A DNA stretch of 64,000 nt from Lepeophtheirus salmonis (Eukaryota > Arthropoda > Copepoda > Siphonostomatoida > Caligidae). The notes under the pieces are model-generated. The model was not told where the DNA came from. It was given only the letters and a program-made list of their open reading frames with translations, and made no database searches. Location of the stretch: contig NC_052138.2 in the NCBI RefSeq assembly GCF_016086655.4, forward strand, positions 32,685,403 through 32,749,402, given 5' to 3'. This document shows positions 12,181 through 22,550 of this stretch, piece after piece (position 1 is the stretch's first letter; each line of letters begins with the position of its first letter). The translations under genes were made by a program, and so were the position numbers.

Positions 12181-12440
12181 TTTGGAGCATTTTGGGCATG
12201 TTAAAAAAAAAGAAACCAAAAATATCAACATGGATACCCAGACAATTTGTAGAATGTTTGTGCAGAGATCAGTTTGGCTGTCATGACGTTTCATTAGATC
12301 AGCTACAAACAGCTGTGAAGAGGGGGGAGGAAGTAAATACATAAAGTAAAGGACATTGGCAAGAATTAATCTCATGTCGATCCTCCATTCTGTTTGGGTA
12401 TGAGCAGGATCCGAGATGAGCATTATCATTACCGCCATTT
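12170..12440 (+). repeat. Dispersed repeat R1, copy in plus orientation
   Basis: It shares the gatgttaatttggagcatttt, ggcatgttaaaaaaa, caatttgtagaatg, gctgtcatgacgttt, ttagatcagctacaaacagctgt and tcgatcctccattctNtNtgggta blocks with other copies. The gatgttaatNNggagcatttt lead-in is also present in the copy at 36.0 kb, which suggests the repeat starts at or before that point. An open frame on each strand runs through it, but these differ between copies and are not credible genes. Confidence 0.7.
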
Positions 12441-13345
12441 GGGACTAAGTTGGGCATTAGACCAAAGATTAAGCAGTATTTGTATGTAATAGAAAAGGAA
12501 GTACACTCTTCAGGAATTAAATGATAATGACAGCACCTTATTAAAGTAAAATATACCCTATAGTTTGCAAACTAAAAACAAAAAATAAAAACCCAGGGAG
12601 CTAAATAATGCTCGCGATTTTTATCACTGTATATAACATAGGTAAGGATGTCATTCTTATAGAGAAAAATTTACGCAAGGAGAAGGTGTTATCGAAGCAT
12701 ATAGTATAACTGAGTTAAGACCTTAGTTACTATCATTTGTCTGTTATTAGATTTTGGGTAGGACATAATGAATTTCTGTCATACAGAGTAGAGAACCTTC
12801 AACATTTGTAATATCTTCAGTGCAGGAAAAAAGTTGTAATTATATTTAAATTCAGTTTTTTTATTTTATTATGCATTTTTAAAACAATGTATCCCAAAGA
12901 TAGGCGAAAAAAAAACTGGTAATACTATAAGTTTTGCTCCTGCCTTCTCCTCGCGCTCTTTTTTTCTTTACAAAATGACATCCTTAAACATAGGTGCTAG
13001 TGTTGAATCATGATAAGACCTACAATTATATTGGTATTACGATCTGGACTAGTTTTCTCGGTAAGTTGTACCTGGGGCAAGGATTAATGTATGGACCCCT
13101 ATTTTTTTCCAAACATTTTTTAAAGAGGGAAAACAAAAACTTATAAGTGACATTTCTCTTATACAAATTTGCACAATAATTACTAAAGTGATACTTTCTC
13201 TTCCAGCTAAGAAATATTATGAATCACAAAACCTCTTATTTTTGAAAGTAATAGTTGTCGAAGTTTGAAGATGATAATGCTCAAAGTTCTTAGAAATAAA
13301 TTACTTGTACATGATTGATAGATGTGGTATCCTACCTTAAGTCTC
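12441..13345. other. Spacer, no gene seen
   Basis: No open frame or repeat boundary was recognised in this stretch. Confidence 0.4.
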
Positions 13346-13347
13346 TA

Positions 13348-14028
13348 AAGGGTATGCAGAAAGTTCTGTTAAATGTTTATTAAATTACTTATGATATAAC
13401 TAATAGCATAATTAGCATATAATTATAGAAATTGGTCAACACAAGTTTCAAAAACATATGACATAACTTTCATTCGAAATGGTTACCCTTACCATTGACC
13501 AGAGCCGCAAGTCTCTCTGGAAATGACTTGCATACTGCACACACCATGTCCACGGAGATTGAGTCCCAGGAAACCATCAGTTTGGGCTTCAGGTCGTCCA
13601 AGTTCTTGCTGGGGATCCCACAGGCTCTGCTCTAAAGAATGGAGCACATGGAGTAATCCATGACGTTTAGGTCGGGGCTGGAGGGGGTACAAACTGTCTA
13701 GTCTTTGAAACCATTCAAATTAGTCTGCCTGATCTGGGTCTGTTCTTGATAGATTGAGTCTCCTTGCCTTTCGATTTTTCTCTTGATGAGCTTGGGATTG
13801 ACCTCAGGCTCTTCCGGTTTCTCTAGATGGCTGGTCTAAATCTCCCCTTCAGATACTTCTTGATTATAGCTTCTCTCTTGGCTTCCATTGTGGTTAAAAA
13901 AATTATTATTTTATGCAGAACTGGTTTTTTGAAATCTTGTTTCGACCCAACTAGAGTTTAAACATTCGCAACTTTACATATAATTATAATATATAAAGTT
14001 AATTAAACAGGACTTTCCTTGAACCCTG
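13348..14028 (-). mobile_element. Tc1-like element, internally deleted, TIR-bounded (681 bp)
   Basis: The right end, read inward on the minus strand, is TA then CAGGGTTCAAGGAAAGTCCT; the left end reads TA then AAGGGTATGCAGAAAGTTCT, and the match continues as gttYaaat. Both are flanked by TA (13346-13347 and 14029-14030). The interior, on the minus strand, carries the start and end of a transposase gene joined after loss of the middle. Confidence 0.75.
13489..13890 (-). pseudogene. Tc1-like transposase remnant
   Basis: On the minus strand a start codon at about 13890 opens MEAKREAIIKKYLKG, a plausible N-terminus, with a DNA-binding region fragment ending near NRPRSGR, the GRP-like motif between the two helix-turn-helix units. 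The C-terminal block reads PPSSPDLNVMDYSM, the third-aspartate motif (SPDLN.MDY) with its aspartates kept, followed by KNLDDLKPKLMVSWDSI and a terminal KSFPERLAALV helix. Frame changes and several stops separate these pieces and the region with the first two catalytic residues is gone. A 67-codon frame called on this strand at 13489-13692 is an out-of-frame shadow of the same block. Confidence 0.8.
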
Positions 14029-14030
14029 TA

Positions 14031-14455
14031 TATTAAATTTTAACAAATCCTATCTAGCACAGGGTCCCCAGTCATAAGTGGGATCGAGGTATTTCCTCCC
14101 AGTACCTTGGTAAATTGACCCAGATTTACAATACTTTTATTTTTAAAGTTTAAGAGCCGATGGATGCGTACATCCATTATGCAATATATTACAGCTTTAC
14201 TGTCAGGAGAGAATAAGGCAAAGATAAATTTGGGATTCTTTTTTTAAATTATAATTTTAGAGTTTGGTAATTTTGATCTTTTTTTTCGATTCAGTCTTAA
14301 ATTATTATTTTAGTAAACGATTTGGACTTATATTAAGCTGGATATACTATTATGAACCGAAATATCATTTTCCAAAATAAAATGTCAACCTAATTTTTTT
14401 TCCATTTTATAAAAAAAAAGTCAATTTTTTTCTCAAATTTATTTAAATAATATGA
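14031..14455. other. Spacer, no gene seen
   Basis: AT-rich sequence without recognisable features. Confidence 0.4.
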
Positions 14456-14459
14456 AACT

Positions 14460-14700
14460 CCGGTATGCCTTAAAAAAATACAACTGAAAATCAACGTGGT
14501 CACTCTGACAATTTGAAGAATGTTGGGAAGAAGAGGAACTTAGCTGTTATGATACTTTGTTAAGTTAGTACATAGAGAACAGCTATATGTTGCAGGAAAA
14601 ATAAACCGAACCCCCTCAAGCAATGATATATGTAGGAATTAAAGCAAGGTTGATTCTCAATTCTAAGCCAAGTCCTACAAGGACTTAAATTTAAATTCCA
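14460..14700 (+). repeat. Dispersed repeat R1, copy in plus orientation
   Basis: It has ggtatgccttaaaaaaatac, aaaatcaacgtggtcactctgac, aatttgaagaatgtt, a decayed agcagctNagctgt block, tgtaggaattaaagcaaggttgattctcaattct and aagtccNacaaggactta. Its tail is among the better preserved. Confidence 0.7.
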
Positions 14701-17440
14701 CAAGATATCGCCAAAGTTTCTTTTCGTTTTTCACGCACTTGTGATTATTTTATGCATATTTTTTTTTTTTGAAAAAAATAATAATGATGACAGGTGTGAT
14801 AAAAAATTAATCTTTTTAGGTAGCAATTACAAAAATACCACTATCTCCAAAATTCATATTTTTAAAACTATGGTTAATAATATATATTACTCGTTAACCA
14901 AAAAGCACATTAATAAAACAACATCCCAATTTGATTCCCCAAAAAAACAACCCAAATCCTTTCGAAATGGATGCATATAAGTGGTGAAGGTGGTTTCCTT
15001 TCCTTTCGCTCCTTTTATCATCTCCCATCTACAACACTCAATTGGTTCATCCATATTCAACAAATTTTTAGATTTGACGGACGCGTACATAGTTCATTCA
15101 TATACCTATAATTTTTAAAGTGAGTTGAGCATAAGACAACGATTAATATTGAGTGCCTTTTTTTTAAAATTAAATAATTTAATTTGTTTTTTGATTTGTA
15201 AGAAAATCATAATTTTGCACAGATCCCTATTATTTTAGAGAAAATATAAAATAAAAGCACCTTTTTATGGCCGAAGTTGCATTTATAAATTTATTCATTA
15301 TTTCTTTTTTAATTTTGAACGACTTTAAAATGACGTTATTATATATAAAAGTCATTTTGGATATATTTTTGATCTCATATTTTTAATAAATGATTTATAT
15401 AATAATTAAACGTCATTTTATTTAAAAATATCAACAATATGTGAGATCTCTATTTCTTTAATTTATAATCAAGGCTAAAGACAGATCCCCCAAGGCCTCC
15501 TATAAAATCAGACCAGCCTACATTGACGTAACTACAAGGGGCATTAGAGGGCCATGCCAGCCCAAAATTATGCATGTGCTCCCCCTTCCTATTGAAATAT
15601 AAATATGAACATAATTAAAATTATATTATCCAAAAGCTGCGTTGTTGTAACTACATTTTAAATTATTGTGGTCATTTTTAAATATGCCCACAAGACAAAC
15701 CCATCACTACTACGAGATAGTACTAATATACTTATTAAAATTAATCATTTCAAATTTTCGGTTTTTAAATATATTTAAAAAATCATGAATAAATGAATAA
15801 TTAAAATTACTTTCAGTAGAGCGCAAACCTCCGCCTATAGCCATTATTCCTTAATTGGATTTTTATTAAACCTGCATAATGACATCAATTTGAGCTCTGT
15901 ACCTCAATATTTTCGATTATACATTTTTAATTTTGTTCTATCTTGAACTTTGACCTCTTAATATTTAATTCCCTCCTACTCTGGGCATATATAAACATCG
16001 CAAAGTTTGATCAAATTTGATACATACGTTTTGTCATTTCTGGTCACCAACATAGAAAAAAAAACAAAGGAAAAAACATAGCCTCTGTTCAACTTCGTTG
16101 CAGAGGTATTAATGATATTTTAACTTGGTCAACCGGCTAAAACAGATCCCAGTCAGAGCCCTGACCCTTCCTAGAATTTGAAGTTCTTCATCTTGTATAT
16201 AAGTTTTATTAAAAAACTGCCTGCACATTGTATGGTGCTCGGACAAAACGTTGAAAAACAAAATGTTAAAAAAAAATTAATTGTAGAAAACAAAAACGTC
16301 GAATAATTATTCAAAAATCAACATTTTTTTGTTCAATAAATATATTTAGTTTCGAAATAATTAGTGTAGTTAAAATAAATCAATTATTTTTCCAATAGAA
16401 TGCCTTATTAATGTTTATCTTGCATTGTATAATTGCTATCAGTTTACGCTAAAAGGCCTTGAAAAAATACAATTTCGTACTAAAAAACTATTTAGAGAGT
16501 TTTGGGATTGTTTGAGCTTTCATCAAAGATGGAGACCATCAAAGGGAAAAGGATCAATACTTATGATTTTTCTACAAACAAAGCGAAAAACAGAAGCTTC
16601 TTGGCTAAAAATGGATTGTTTGTCCTAATACTGTGATAGTGAATTACGAACAGTTTTTTTTTTTCGATTCTGTTCCTGTAATTTTGATGTCGTTGAGGTA
16701 ACACGGTCTAGATGACCAATTGTCTCAAATGTAGATAAAATAATGAATAATAAAAAATAATTTTTACCTCACCAAAGTCCATTGAACATTTTTTCCGTTC
16801 TACATTCTGTGTGTACGACTTTTTTCCTTATTCCTACAATTATAGATACTTGACGCAACATATTCAAATTTGACTTTTGTTTGAAGTTAAAAGAAAAACA
16901 ATCCTTTCCAAATGGATGGACGCGTAAAAGTGGGGGAGTTAGAGGGTTCCCCCAAACGCTGATATGATCTCTGCGTAATTTACATCATACACTCAATTTG
17001 TGCACCACTATTCAACAAATTTAAGATCCGATACATATGTATATACATACACAGACGTAATCCTCAGAGATCAAAAAGATTCATAAGACACACAATTCCT
17101 TTCTCAATCAGATATTTATTATGTATACATATTATAAAACCCCCCTATTGAACCCATGGATCCATTAATGTGTATTTACATATAAAAAACACACAAATCT
17201 CTATTATATGGTGCGAAAAAGGAATACAGAATAATGACAATAAAAACATATTATTATATAACATAGAGAACATTATATAGAAAACCATCTCAGGAGAGAA
17301 AGAGTAAATGAAACGTGTGTCAAATCCTGTTGGAAGTACACACGTGACTTGTTTGATTGACGAACCACCACCGAGAATAATTTTCATGGATTGACAGACT
17401 AAGAAAATTGTCTGAATATATCTATCTATCTATGTTCATA
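14701..17440. other. AT-rich spacer, no gene seen apart from one common repeat end
   Basis: Several open frames of 60 to 80 codons occur but show only AT-driven composition. At 16020-16110 the minus strand reads aatacctctgcaacgaagttgaac, the start of a sequence I recognise as a widely dispersed animal repeat (cctctgccaacgaagttgg type); a truncated relative is at 33555-33575. Around 15490-15600 there is a patch of higher G+C (ggcctcctataaaatcagacc; ccatgccagcccaaaa) with no coding pattern I can defend. Confidence 0.4.
16020..16110 (-). repeat. Common dispersed repeat end (cctctgc-aacgaagttg type)
   Basis: Read on the minus strand the start is aatacctctgcaacgaag followed by a gaggctatgtttttt-like stretch. 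The terminal pattern attacctctgccaacgaagttgg followed by gaggttatgttttc is familiar from many invertebrate genomes. The assignment rests on recall and would need a repeat-library search. Confidence 0.4.
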
Positions 17441-17447
17441 GATAAAT

Positions 17448-17482
17448 GAAGAAGTAAGGTCCCAAAGGACTTTACTTCTTTC
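17448..17482. other. Short hairpin with 13-bp stem and CAAA loop
   Basis: Arms at 17450-17462 and 17467-17479 are complementary (agaagtaaggtcc against ggactttacttct). The one imperfect position would be a G-U pair if transcribed on the plus strand. The loop is four bases. It is too short for a microRNA precursor. It lies about 100 bp beyond the poly(A) signal of the candidate minus-strand exon. Confidence 0.55.
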
Positions 17483-17583
17483 ATTTTTGTAGATAATAAT
17501 ATGTATAATTTAGCGAATTCTTATTCTTTTTAATATAGCATTATGCTCCAATTGATTCTTAATTTATAGGTTTTTTATGTGTA

Positions 17584-17589
17584 TTTATT
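17584..17589 (-). terminator. Candidate poly(A) signal, minus strand
   Basis: The plus strand reads tttatt, that is AATAAA on the minus strand, about 100 bp downstream of the stop of the candidate terminal exon at 17686-17787. In such AT-rich DNA AATAAA is frequent by chance, so this only has value as part of the set. Confidence 0.3.
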
Positions 17590-17685
17590 GCTGTTATTTT
17601 TTTCCACTACAGCATACATACTGGTCAGCTAGCTAGCTAAAAAAAGAAGAGTAAATGAATGCTTGAATGCTCATAATGTCGACGA

Positions 17686-17787
17686 CTATTGGATATGGAT
17701 GTCTTCTTCTTCTTTATATTCTTTTCTATCGAGGGAAAGTTGTTGGTGGCTTGAGTCATAAATCCGTTGAGGTCCATTGAGTTTTGA
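17686..17787 (-). CDS. Candidate terminal coding exon, minus strand, unknown protein
   Basis: On the minus strand the sequence gtgtatag (a possible splice acceptor, AG at 17788-17789) is followed at once by an open frame of 33 codons and a TAG stop. It reads SKLNGPQRIYDSSHQQLS at the start and ends with LDRKEYKEEEDIHIQ. The use of charged and polar residues and the better G+C differ from the AT-driven frames nearby. An AATAAA lies about 100 bp further on. Against it: the polypyrimidine tract before the AG is weak, another frame is open through the same bases (84 codons, 17637-17891), and I found no upstream exon. I do not recognise the protein. If real, its gene would run antisense through the region of the plus-strand ORF at 18379. 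Confidence 0.25.
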   Translation of the reverse strand, partial: SKLNGPQRIYDSSHQQLSLDRKEYKEEEDIHIQ

Positions 17788-18254
17788 CTATACACAAATG
17801 TATATACACATATAATATATAGATTGAATTGTTTAATCAGGAGTGTTCGGAGCATCACACTCTGGTCAAAACACTTGGATCTTATATACATACATCCGGT
17901 CCATTACTTTATTTTTAGACTCTCTATGTATTTTAGTCCCCTTTATCCTCAGAATCAGTTAAAACCTTTGGCTTACATATGATATCTATTCATTCTTTTT
18001 TTTTGCAAATCCTATTTTTGTAGGGCTTATTATATTTATACAAATAGTAGGAGATATATATTTAATACTAATTATATTATAGTACCTATCCTCCAACAAC
18101 CCTCTCTACACAAACAAGGTTCTAAAAATAACCTATGTACATAGAGTCCAACAGCTGCCCCATTCGAGAACACGGATAAATAATAGATATTCAACACACT
18201 CCAAAGATGATGATGTCGTCCTTTCAACCTTAAAAGCGGACGCGCGCATATGTT

Positions 18255-18337
18255 GTAAGTAAGTAATACAATATATACACACCTGGAACCAGGTTCTTTG
18301 AAATGAAGAGTAGTAAATGGGAGGGAAACCAACTCAT
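18255..18337 (+). other. Candidate short 5' UTR intron upstream of the 125-aa ORF
   Basis: It starts gtaagtaagtaat, a near-ideal donor, and ends ctcattcag before tcagtcag. Its length, 83 bp, suits small arthropod introns, and cctggaaccagg inside it forms a 5-bp hairpin. There is no transcript evidence here. Confidence 0.25.
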
Positions 18338-18378
18338 TCAGTCAGTCAGTCAAAAAGTGTCTCTTCATCATCATCGTC

Positions 18379-18756
18379 ATGCCACGAACAAAGAGTCGTC
18401 ATTCTACACAAGATATCTCCATTCTGAATGAAGATCACCACCATTCTCATCACAATGAAGAAGAAATAAAGTTTTATACGGAAGTAGGGATCGTTCTCTA
18501 CAAACTACGCTTCTCTATTCGCTTCCCACGAGGTGCAAAGGGTCATGGAGAAGAGGATGAGGACGACGAAGATGGAGGAGAAGAAGAAAAGTGTTTAATG
18601 GATGGAGTACCTACAAAAGACTTTGAATTCCGACGATGTACTCCTCCACTAGGTACTTCCACACCAGTCATGGACAACCGACGCCCCTCTCGTCCTCCAC
18701 CTCCCATTCCACCACCAAGTTATTCACGGAAAGTGAGACGATGCAGCTATGTCTAA
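18379..18756 (+). CDS. Hypothetical 125-aa acidic, proline-rich protein
   Basis: This is the one open frame that looks like a host protein and not a transposon. It begins with ATG at 18379; the same frame upstream has no other ATG before a TGA at about 18304. The protein is modular: a His/Glu-rich N-terminal part (DHHHSHHNEEE, about residues 18-29), a short hydrophobic and basic stretch (VGIVLYKLRFSIRFPRG, about 37-53), an acidic run (GEEDEDDEDGGEEE, about 57-70), and a C-terminal proline segment (RRPSRPPPPIPPPSY) that would suit SH3 or WW binding. It ends in CSYV, which fits a class I PDZ ligand (S-x-V). No signal peptide or clear membrane segment is seen. Upstream, a strong donor (gtaagtaagt at 18255) and an AG at 18336-18337 would make an 83-bp intron in the 5' UTR; alternatively the tcagtcagtcagtc at 18338-18351 could be an arthropod initiator. 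I do not recognise a family. It may be a single exon of a larger gene. Confidence 0.5.
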   Translation: MPRTKSRHSTQDISILNEDHHHSHHNEEEIKFYTEVGIVLYKLRFSIRFPRGAKGHGEEDEDDEDGGEEEKCLMDGVPTKDFEFRRCTPPLGTSTPVMDNRRPSRPPPPIPPPSYSRKVRRCSYV

Positions 18757-19145
18757 CTTGCCAAACGTTTCTAATGTTCATCTTTATTACGTCAACCCCT
18801 TACATATATTCCTTCAGAGCACACAGTGTTTGTACATATGTACATAAGAACCTTTTATCATGGGTATACATACATATATATTTATATGTATACTTAAATT
18901 ACCGAATTTTATTTATATATTATATATACTTTTTATGACTTCCTTTATATCATCAAGCATTACTTTTTCTCTCTCTTAGAATAATGATAAATACACTATA
19001 GACATTATTTTTCTCTTAATCAAATTATGTTAATTTATTTATTCCTTTAAATGCACTAACACATAAAAAAAAAGAGTTAGGGGGGGGGGAACATCATCAA
19101 ATTGAACCGAAAAGTTACTGCAAATGTTTGTTTTTTTTGCAAAAA

Positions 19146-19151
19146 AATAAA
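19146..19151 (+). terminator. Candidate poly(A) signal for the 125-aa ORF
   Basis: AATAAA within gcaaaaaaataaaaataca, about 390 bp after the stop codon at 18756. It lies in a T- and A-rich stretch, as for a 3' end, but chance AATAAA hexamers are common in this DNA. Confidence 0.3.
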
Positions 19152-19814
19152 AATACATTTTACGAGTCAAAACTTTTAATGACTTTTAGATTCCTCTTTA
19201 GAGACATAATAAAAGAAACATAGACGTATACAAAAGGGTTTACTCACTAGATCAGTAGTCTTACAAAACCGGGAGGTGGATTCGATTCGCTGGATTTGAT
19301 TCAAATTCTGCATACGCATATATTAAGATATCACTACAGACATACATTATACTACTCCACAAATACCCTATTATGGTTCAATTTATTTCACTATCCCCCA
19401 CCACCCAGCACTAATGACTTGAAAAAATATAAATATTTTTAAATGTAATATATGAACTGAATTTTTCCATTAATGAAGGCTTTTAACTTAATGGCACCAG
19501 CAAACTGTATATGAATATATATTATATTCTATCTAATGACTACTCTTTGGCTCTGTAGATGATGCAGCATACCTTACCTAGGGACCAATAGAGTTCATGA
19601 CCCTACTTTCTGTCAATGTATCATATTCTAATCTAACATTTTCTTTGCTATGCGAGTATGTACATATATTAGCACCTACTTGTGAAACGGTGATCTACGT
19701 ATCCTTGTGGATTTTCTAACTCATTAATGGATAAAACTGATTAGTAGATATTATTTACGTTCTTATCTATGACAACAGTCATACTATAAATTTCGACTTA
19801 TATATGTTTATTAG
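19152..19814. other. Spacer, no gene seen
   Basis: AT-rich sequence with a patch of C-rich bases at about 19395-19408. Nothing recognised. Confidence 0.4.
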
Positions 19815-19816
19815 TA

Positions 19817-20382
19817 CAGAGTGGTGGCTCAAAAACTAACAGTAACATAACTAAAGTATGTACTTAAGAAAACCAATGTGTAACATGTTTAAATAGTATA
19901 TTTAGCCATATTTTTTATTCAATATGTTCTCTTACAAAACTAATAACAGCCTCGACACGCCGGTGAACAGATTGGCAGCTCTTGATGATGGAGTTCGTGT
20001 CATTCTTCTCCAAGACGCCCCAGACTGCAAAGTCCAGCGAGTTGATGTCCGGGATGGAGGAGGCCACATGGAGGCAGGCCAAAATATTGTTTTTGCTGAA
20101 ATTTCGAATATTTTTGGCTGTATGGGCCTATTGACTTTTCATGTTGTATACAGTCCTTATTAAGATGCCAAAGGTATCAACAGCCTTCTTGGTAATGACA
20201 CGAGCGCGTATGAGATCGCAATTTACCCTTTTTGTTGTTGCTTACTTAGATACATGGGATCAAAACAAACTTGTTTTATTTTCATTCGGCTGTCCTTAAA
20301 TTGCGTAATGAAGCCTCATAATTAAAAATAACGGGATAAAATAGTAATTTGATACTACTGTAAGCTCTGGGTACCCAGTTTG
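19817..20382 (-). mobile_element. Tc1-like element, internally deleted (566 bp)
   Basis: The left end reads TA then CAGAGTGGTGGCTCAAAAAC; the reverse complement of the right end reads ta then CAAACTGGGTACCCAGAGCT followed by tacagtagtat, matching the left acagtaacat. TA flanks both ends (19815-19816, 20383-20384). The right 110 bp (5' end in sense orientation) matches 44997-45095 and the minus strand of 48605-48705, sharing tttcattacgcRatcaaac and agctgaaacaaaaataaa. So three copies of this family are present. Confidence 0.7.
19915..20085 (-). pseudogene. Tc1-like transposase C-terminal remnant
   Basis: On the minus strand one frame stays open for more than 50 codons to a TAA at 19915-19917. 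It contains SIPDINSLDFAVWGVLEK, the third catalytic aspartate block (SPDLNPLDFAVW in relatives) with both aspartates kept, then directly NSIIKSCQSVHRRVEAVI, the terminal helix. The approximately 30 residues normally between the ExK motif and this helix are missing, and no N-terminal half is present. The plus-strand frame at 19924-20163 is a shadow of this. Confidence 0.8.
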
Positions 20383-20644
20383 TAGTGTTGTTTGGTATAC
20401 ATTTGGAGGAGGGAGGCTTTGTTTTTTGTATAATGAATGTACCTTTTTTTTTAGAAAAATCAATCCTAAATTTTTTTTTTCTTTTTCAGAAAAAAGTCCT
20501 TAAAAATTCTTTTTTTAAAGAAAAATCGATAAAAAGAAAGTCTTATTCTTTTTTAAAGCAAATCCTTAAATTGATTTTCGGTGGGGCTAATTTTTTTTTC
20601 TCCATAAAAGTGATTTCTTTAAATTTCTCCATTTGGGGGGTAGA

Positions 20645-20775
20645 TACTCATGCACCGGTACTATAGGGATGATTGGTACTGGGGTACTGACCATAGGTGG
20701 AGTTCGACCTTAAAACATGGAAGACCAAGAGTTTGTTCTGTGGAGGGGGGATTTGTAACGATATATAAATAATAT
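20645..20775. other. Non-AT-rich island with open frames on both strands
   Basis: On the plus strand an ATG at 20649 opens 40 codons rich in W, Y, R and H (MHRYYRDDWYWGTDHRW, then HGRPRVCSVEGGF) to a TAA at 20769-20771. On the minus strand two frames are also open, one after a possible acceptor (cccccctccacag). With three open frames I cannot choose one, and a decayed repeat is as likely as an exon. Confidence 0.2.
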
Positions 20776-22434
20776 ACGTGTTCATATAATACATCCTTTG
20801 GATCAGGAGCCTGAACCATCGGCTATACTGCAAACTAAGCTTATAAAATTTAAAACGATGCAATAATAAGTTCATATTGATACCGGTACATGTATGTAGT
20901 TTCTTTTATGTCAAAAAAAAAAAAAATGCTAATAGGAAGACTGGAACCGGTGCAAAAATATGCGCATCGTGACTTGTCGTTGTTTTCGCAATTTTTCCGT
21001 GATCCAAAGTATCACTATTTTCATCATCCTTATAATATGCAATTCATATACGAATACAAAGATAATCTCATCTCTAGTTTACCTCATCTTTAATGAGTGT
21101 GTGTGCCTCCTGTTTCCTCCAGATAAGTGACATTTGTTTGACACTTGCCTCAAGTGCAGCATAGGATGAGTGGCACGCTTCAACCTCAATATGTATATAT
21201 TTCTACATTTCCATCTAACTATCTATAAATAAAAACATTTAACAAAATACGTATTCATTTGATAAAGATCCTAAACAGGTGTTGAGGCCAGATATACACT
21301 TTATAGAGGGTACATATGTACGGAAACTTCCTTTTAGGTGAATAACGGTCATAACGTTTCTATACAGATATACATGTAGAATAACCCTTTTTACCACTTA
21401 CATAGATATGAGGATTCGAATAAAGTAGGGATATGCCAATTGAATCCCTAATTTATTTGCTGTATAATACAAATCAGTGATCATATCTTAATCTGCTAGA
21501 ATACATCAACAGTTAGCATTTTTCAACTCCTCGTAATTATTTCTTCTGAAAATATGAGTCAGGTTAGTTTTCTGAATTTATAAGTCAAATTCGTATATAA
21601 TTGTTACAACGGTCTTTGATTACACGGTCAGTTGCAATATTTTACAAGTTATATTCAAATACAATTTGTGGATAAACTACTGGCTGTCATTATCTAAAAA
21701 TGCATAAAACAAAAAACATAAAAATAAAGATTGTGTAAAATTTTGTTGAGTATAAGTCAAATCATCTCCGAGTCATTGAGACTAAAATCAAAAGTATTGA
21801 AATTGTTCCCATTATTCCCCCCCCCCAATTGCTATTTGAATATTACTCACAGAAAAACAAGATCTAATTCAAGTTCAATACATCATCCTTCAGAACGAAT
21901 GTTGTGATCAAAGTTAAAGAAATCCACAGCTATCTAAAGACAACAACAAAGGAGTTATTGTTAATCTTTTCATTGATATATAGAACAGGATTGAACAGGT
22001 ATGTATAGACGTATGTACATACCTAGAACGACTCATGGAATTGAAATTCTCTTACGCCATTAGCATAATTGCCAAAGTATCATTCGAATTAATGAGTTTT
22101 TCTATGAATTAAATAACAGACAAGTGTCCTGTAGTTATTTCCATGTAAAAAGACTAGGCTCATACCCAGGTGTGAAAATTCAATTTAGTAGATGAGGCGG
22201 CGGGGGTGGGGGAGACAAGTTGCAGCTTTGTCTTTTATTTATTGTGCCAAAATTATTCTAAGGGGACATCCGTTCAAAAATAAAAGTATAGAGGTTAAAA
22301 GTATTTTTACTTGACTTAGTTTGGTAGAAAATAAACGCAAATTTTATAATGTTGATAAATTTAATGCAGTTGTTATATTTGGTCTACAATTATATAAATA
22401 TAAAATCTGTATGACATATTCAACACCTTGTTAG
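20776..22434. other. AT-rich spacer, no gene seen
   Basis: It contains poly(A) and a C9 run at about 21820-21828. Open frames here are short and AT-driven. Confidence 0.4.
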
Positions 22435-22550
22435 GTTTTTATATTATCGGTTCAACACGACTGTAGTATCTCAAATCATATTAATTATATAGCTAGGAAA
22501 AAAAGAAAATAAATATACAACAGTAAAGTTCGAACCGATAATATAAAAAA
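22435..22550. mobile_element. Small inverted-repeat element (MITE-like, about 116 bp)
   Basis: Left arm tttttatattatcggttc at 22436-22453 followed by gactgta; right arm, reverse complemented, ttttttatattatcggttc followed by actgtt. The arms match over about 17 bases and then resume with actgt after a few unmatched bases. The interior of about 50 bp is AT-rich and non-coding. No target duplication could be settled because the flanks are simple. Confidence 0.6.

Noticed and set aside
12096..12438. Overlapping 82- and 96-codon frames on opposite strands
   Set aside because: Both run through an R1 repeat copy; other R1 copies do not keep the frames.
13489..13692. 67-codon minus-strand frame starting MYPLQPRPKRHG
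   Set aside because: Same strand but a different register from the SPDLNVMDY block of the transposase, so it is an out-of-frame reading of that gene.
17395..17440. (TATC)n and neighbouring tgttcatagataaatga as a regulatory hairpin
   Set aside because: Better explained as a short microsatellite; the convincing hairpin is the separate one at 17448-17482.
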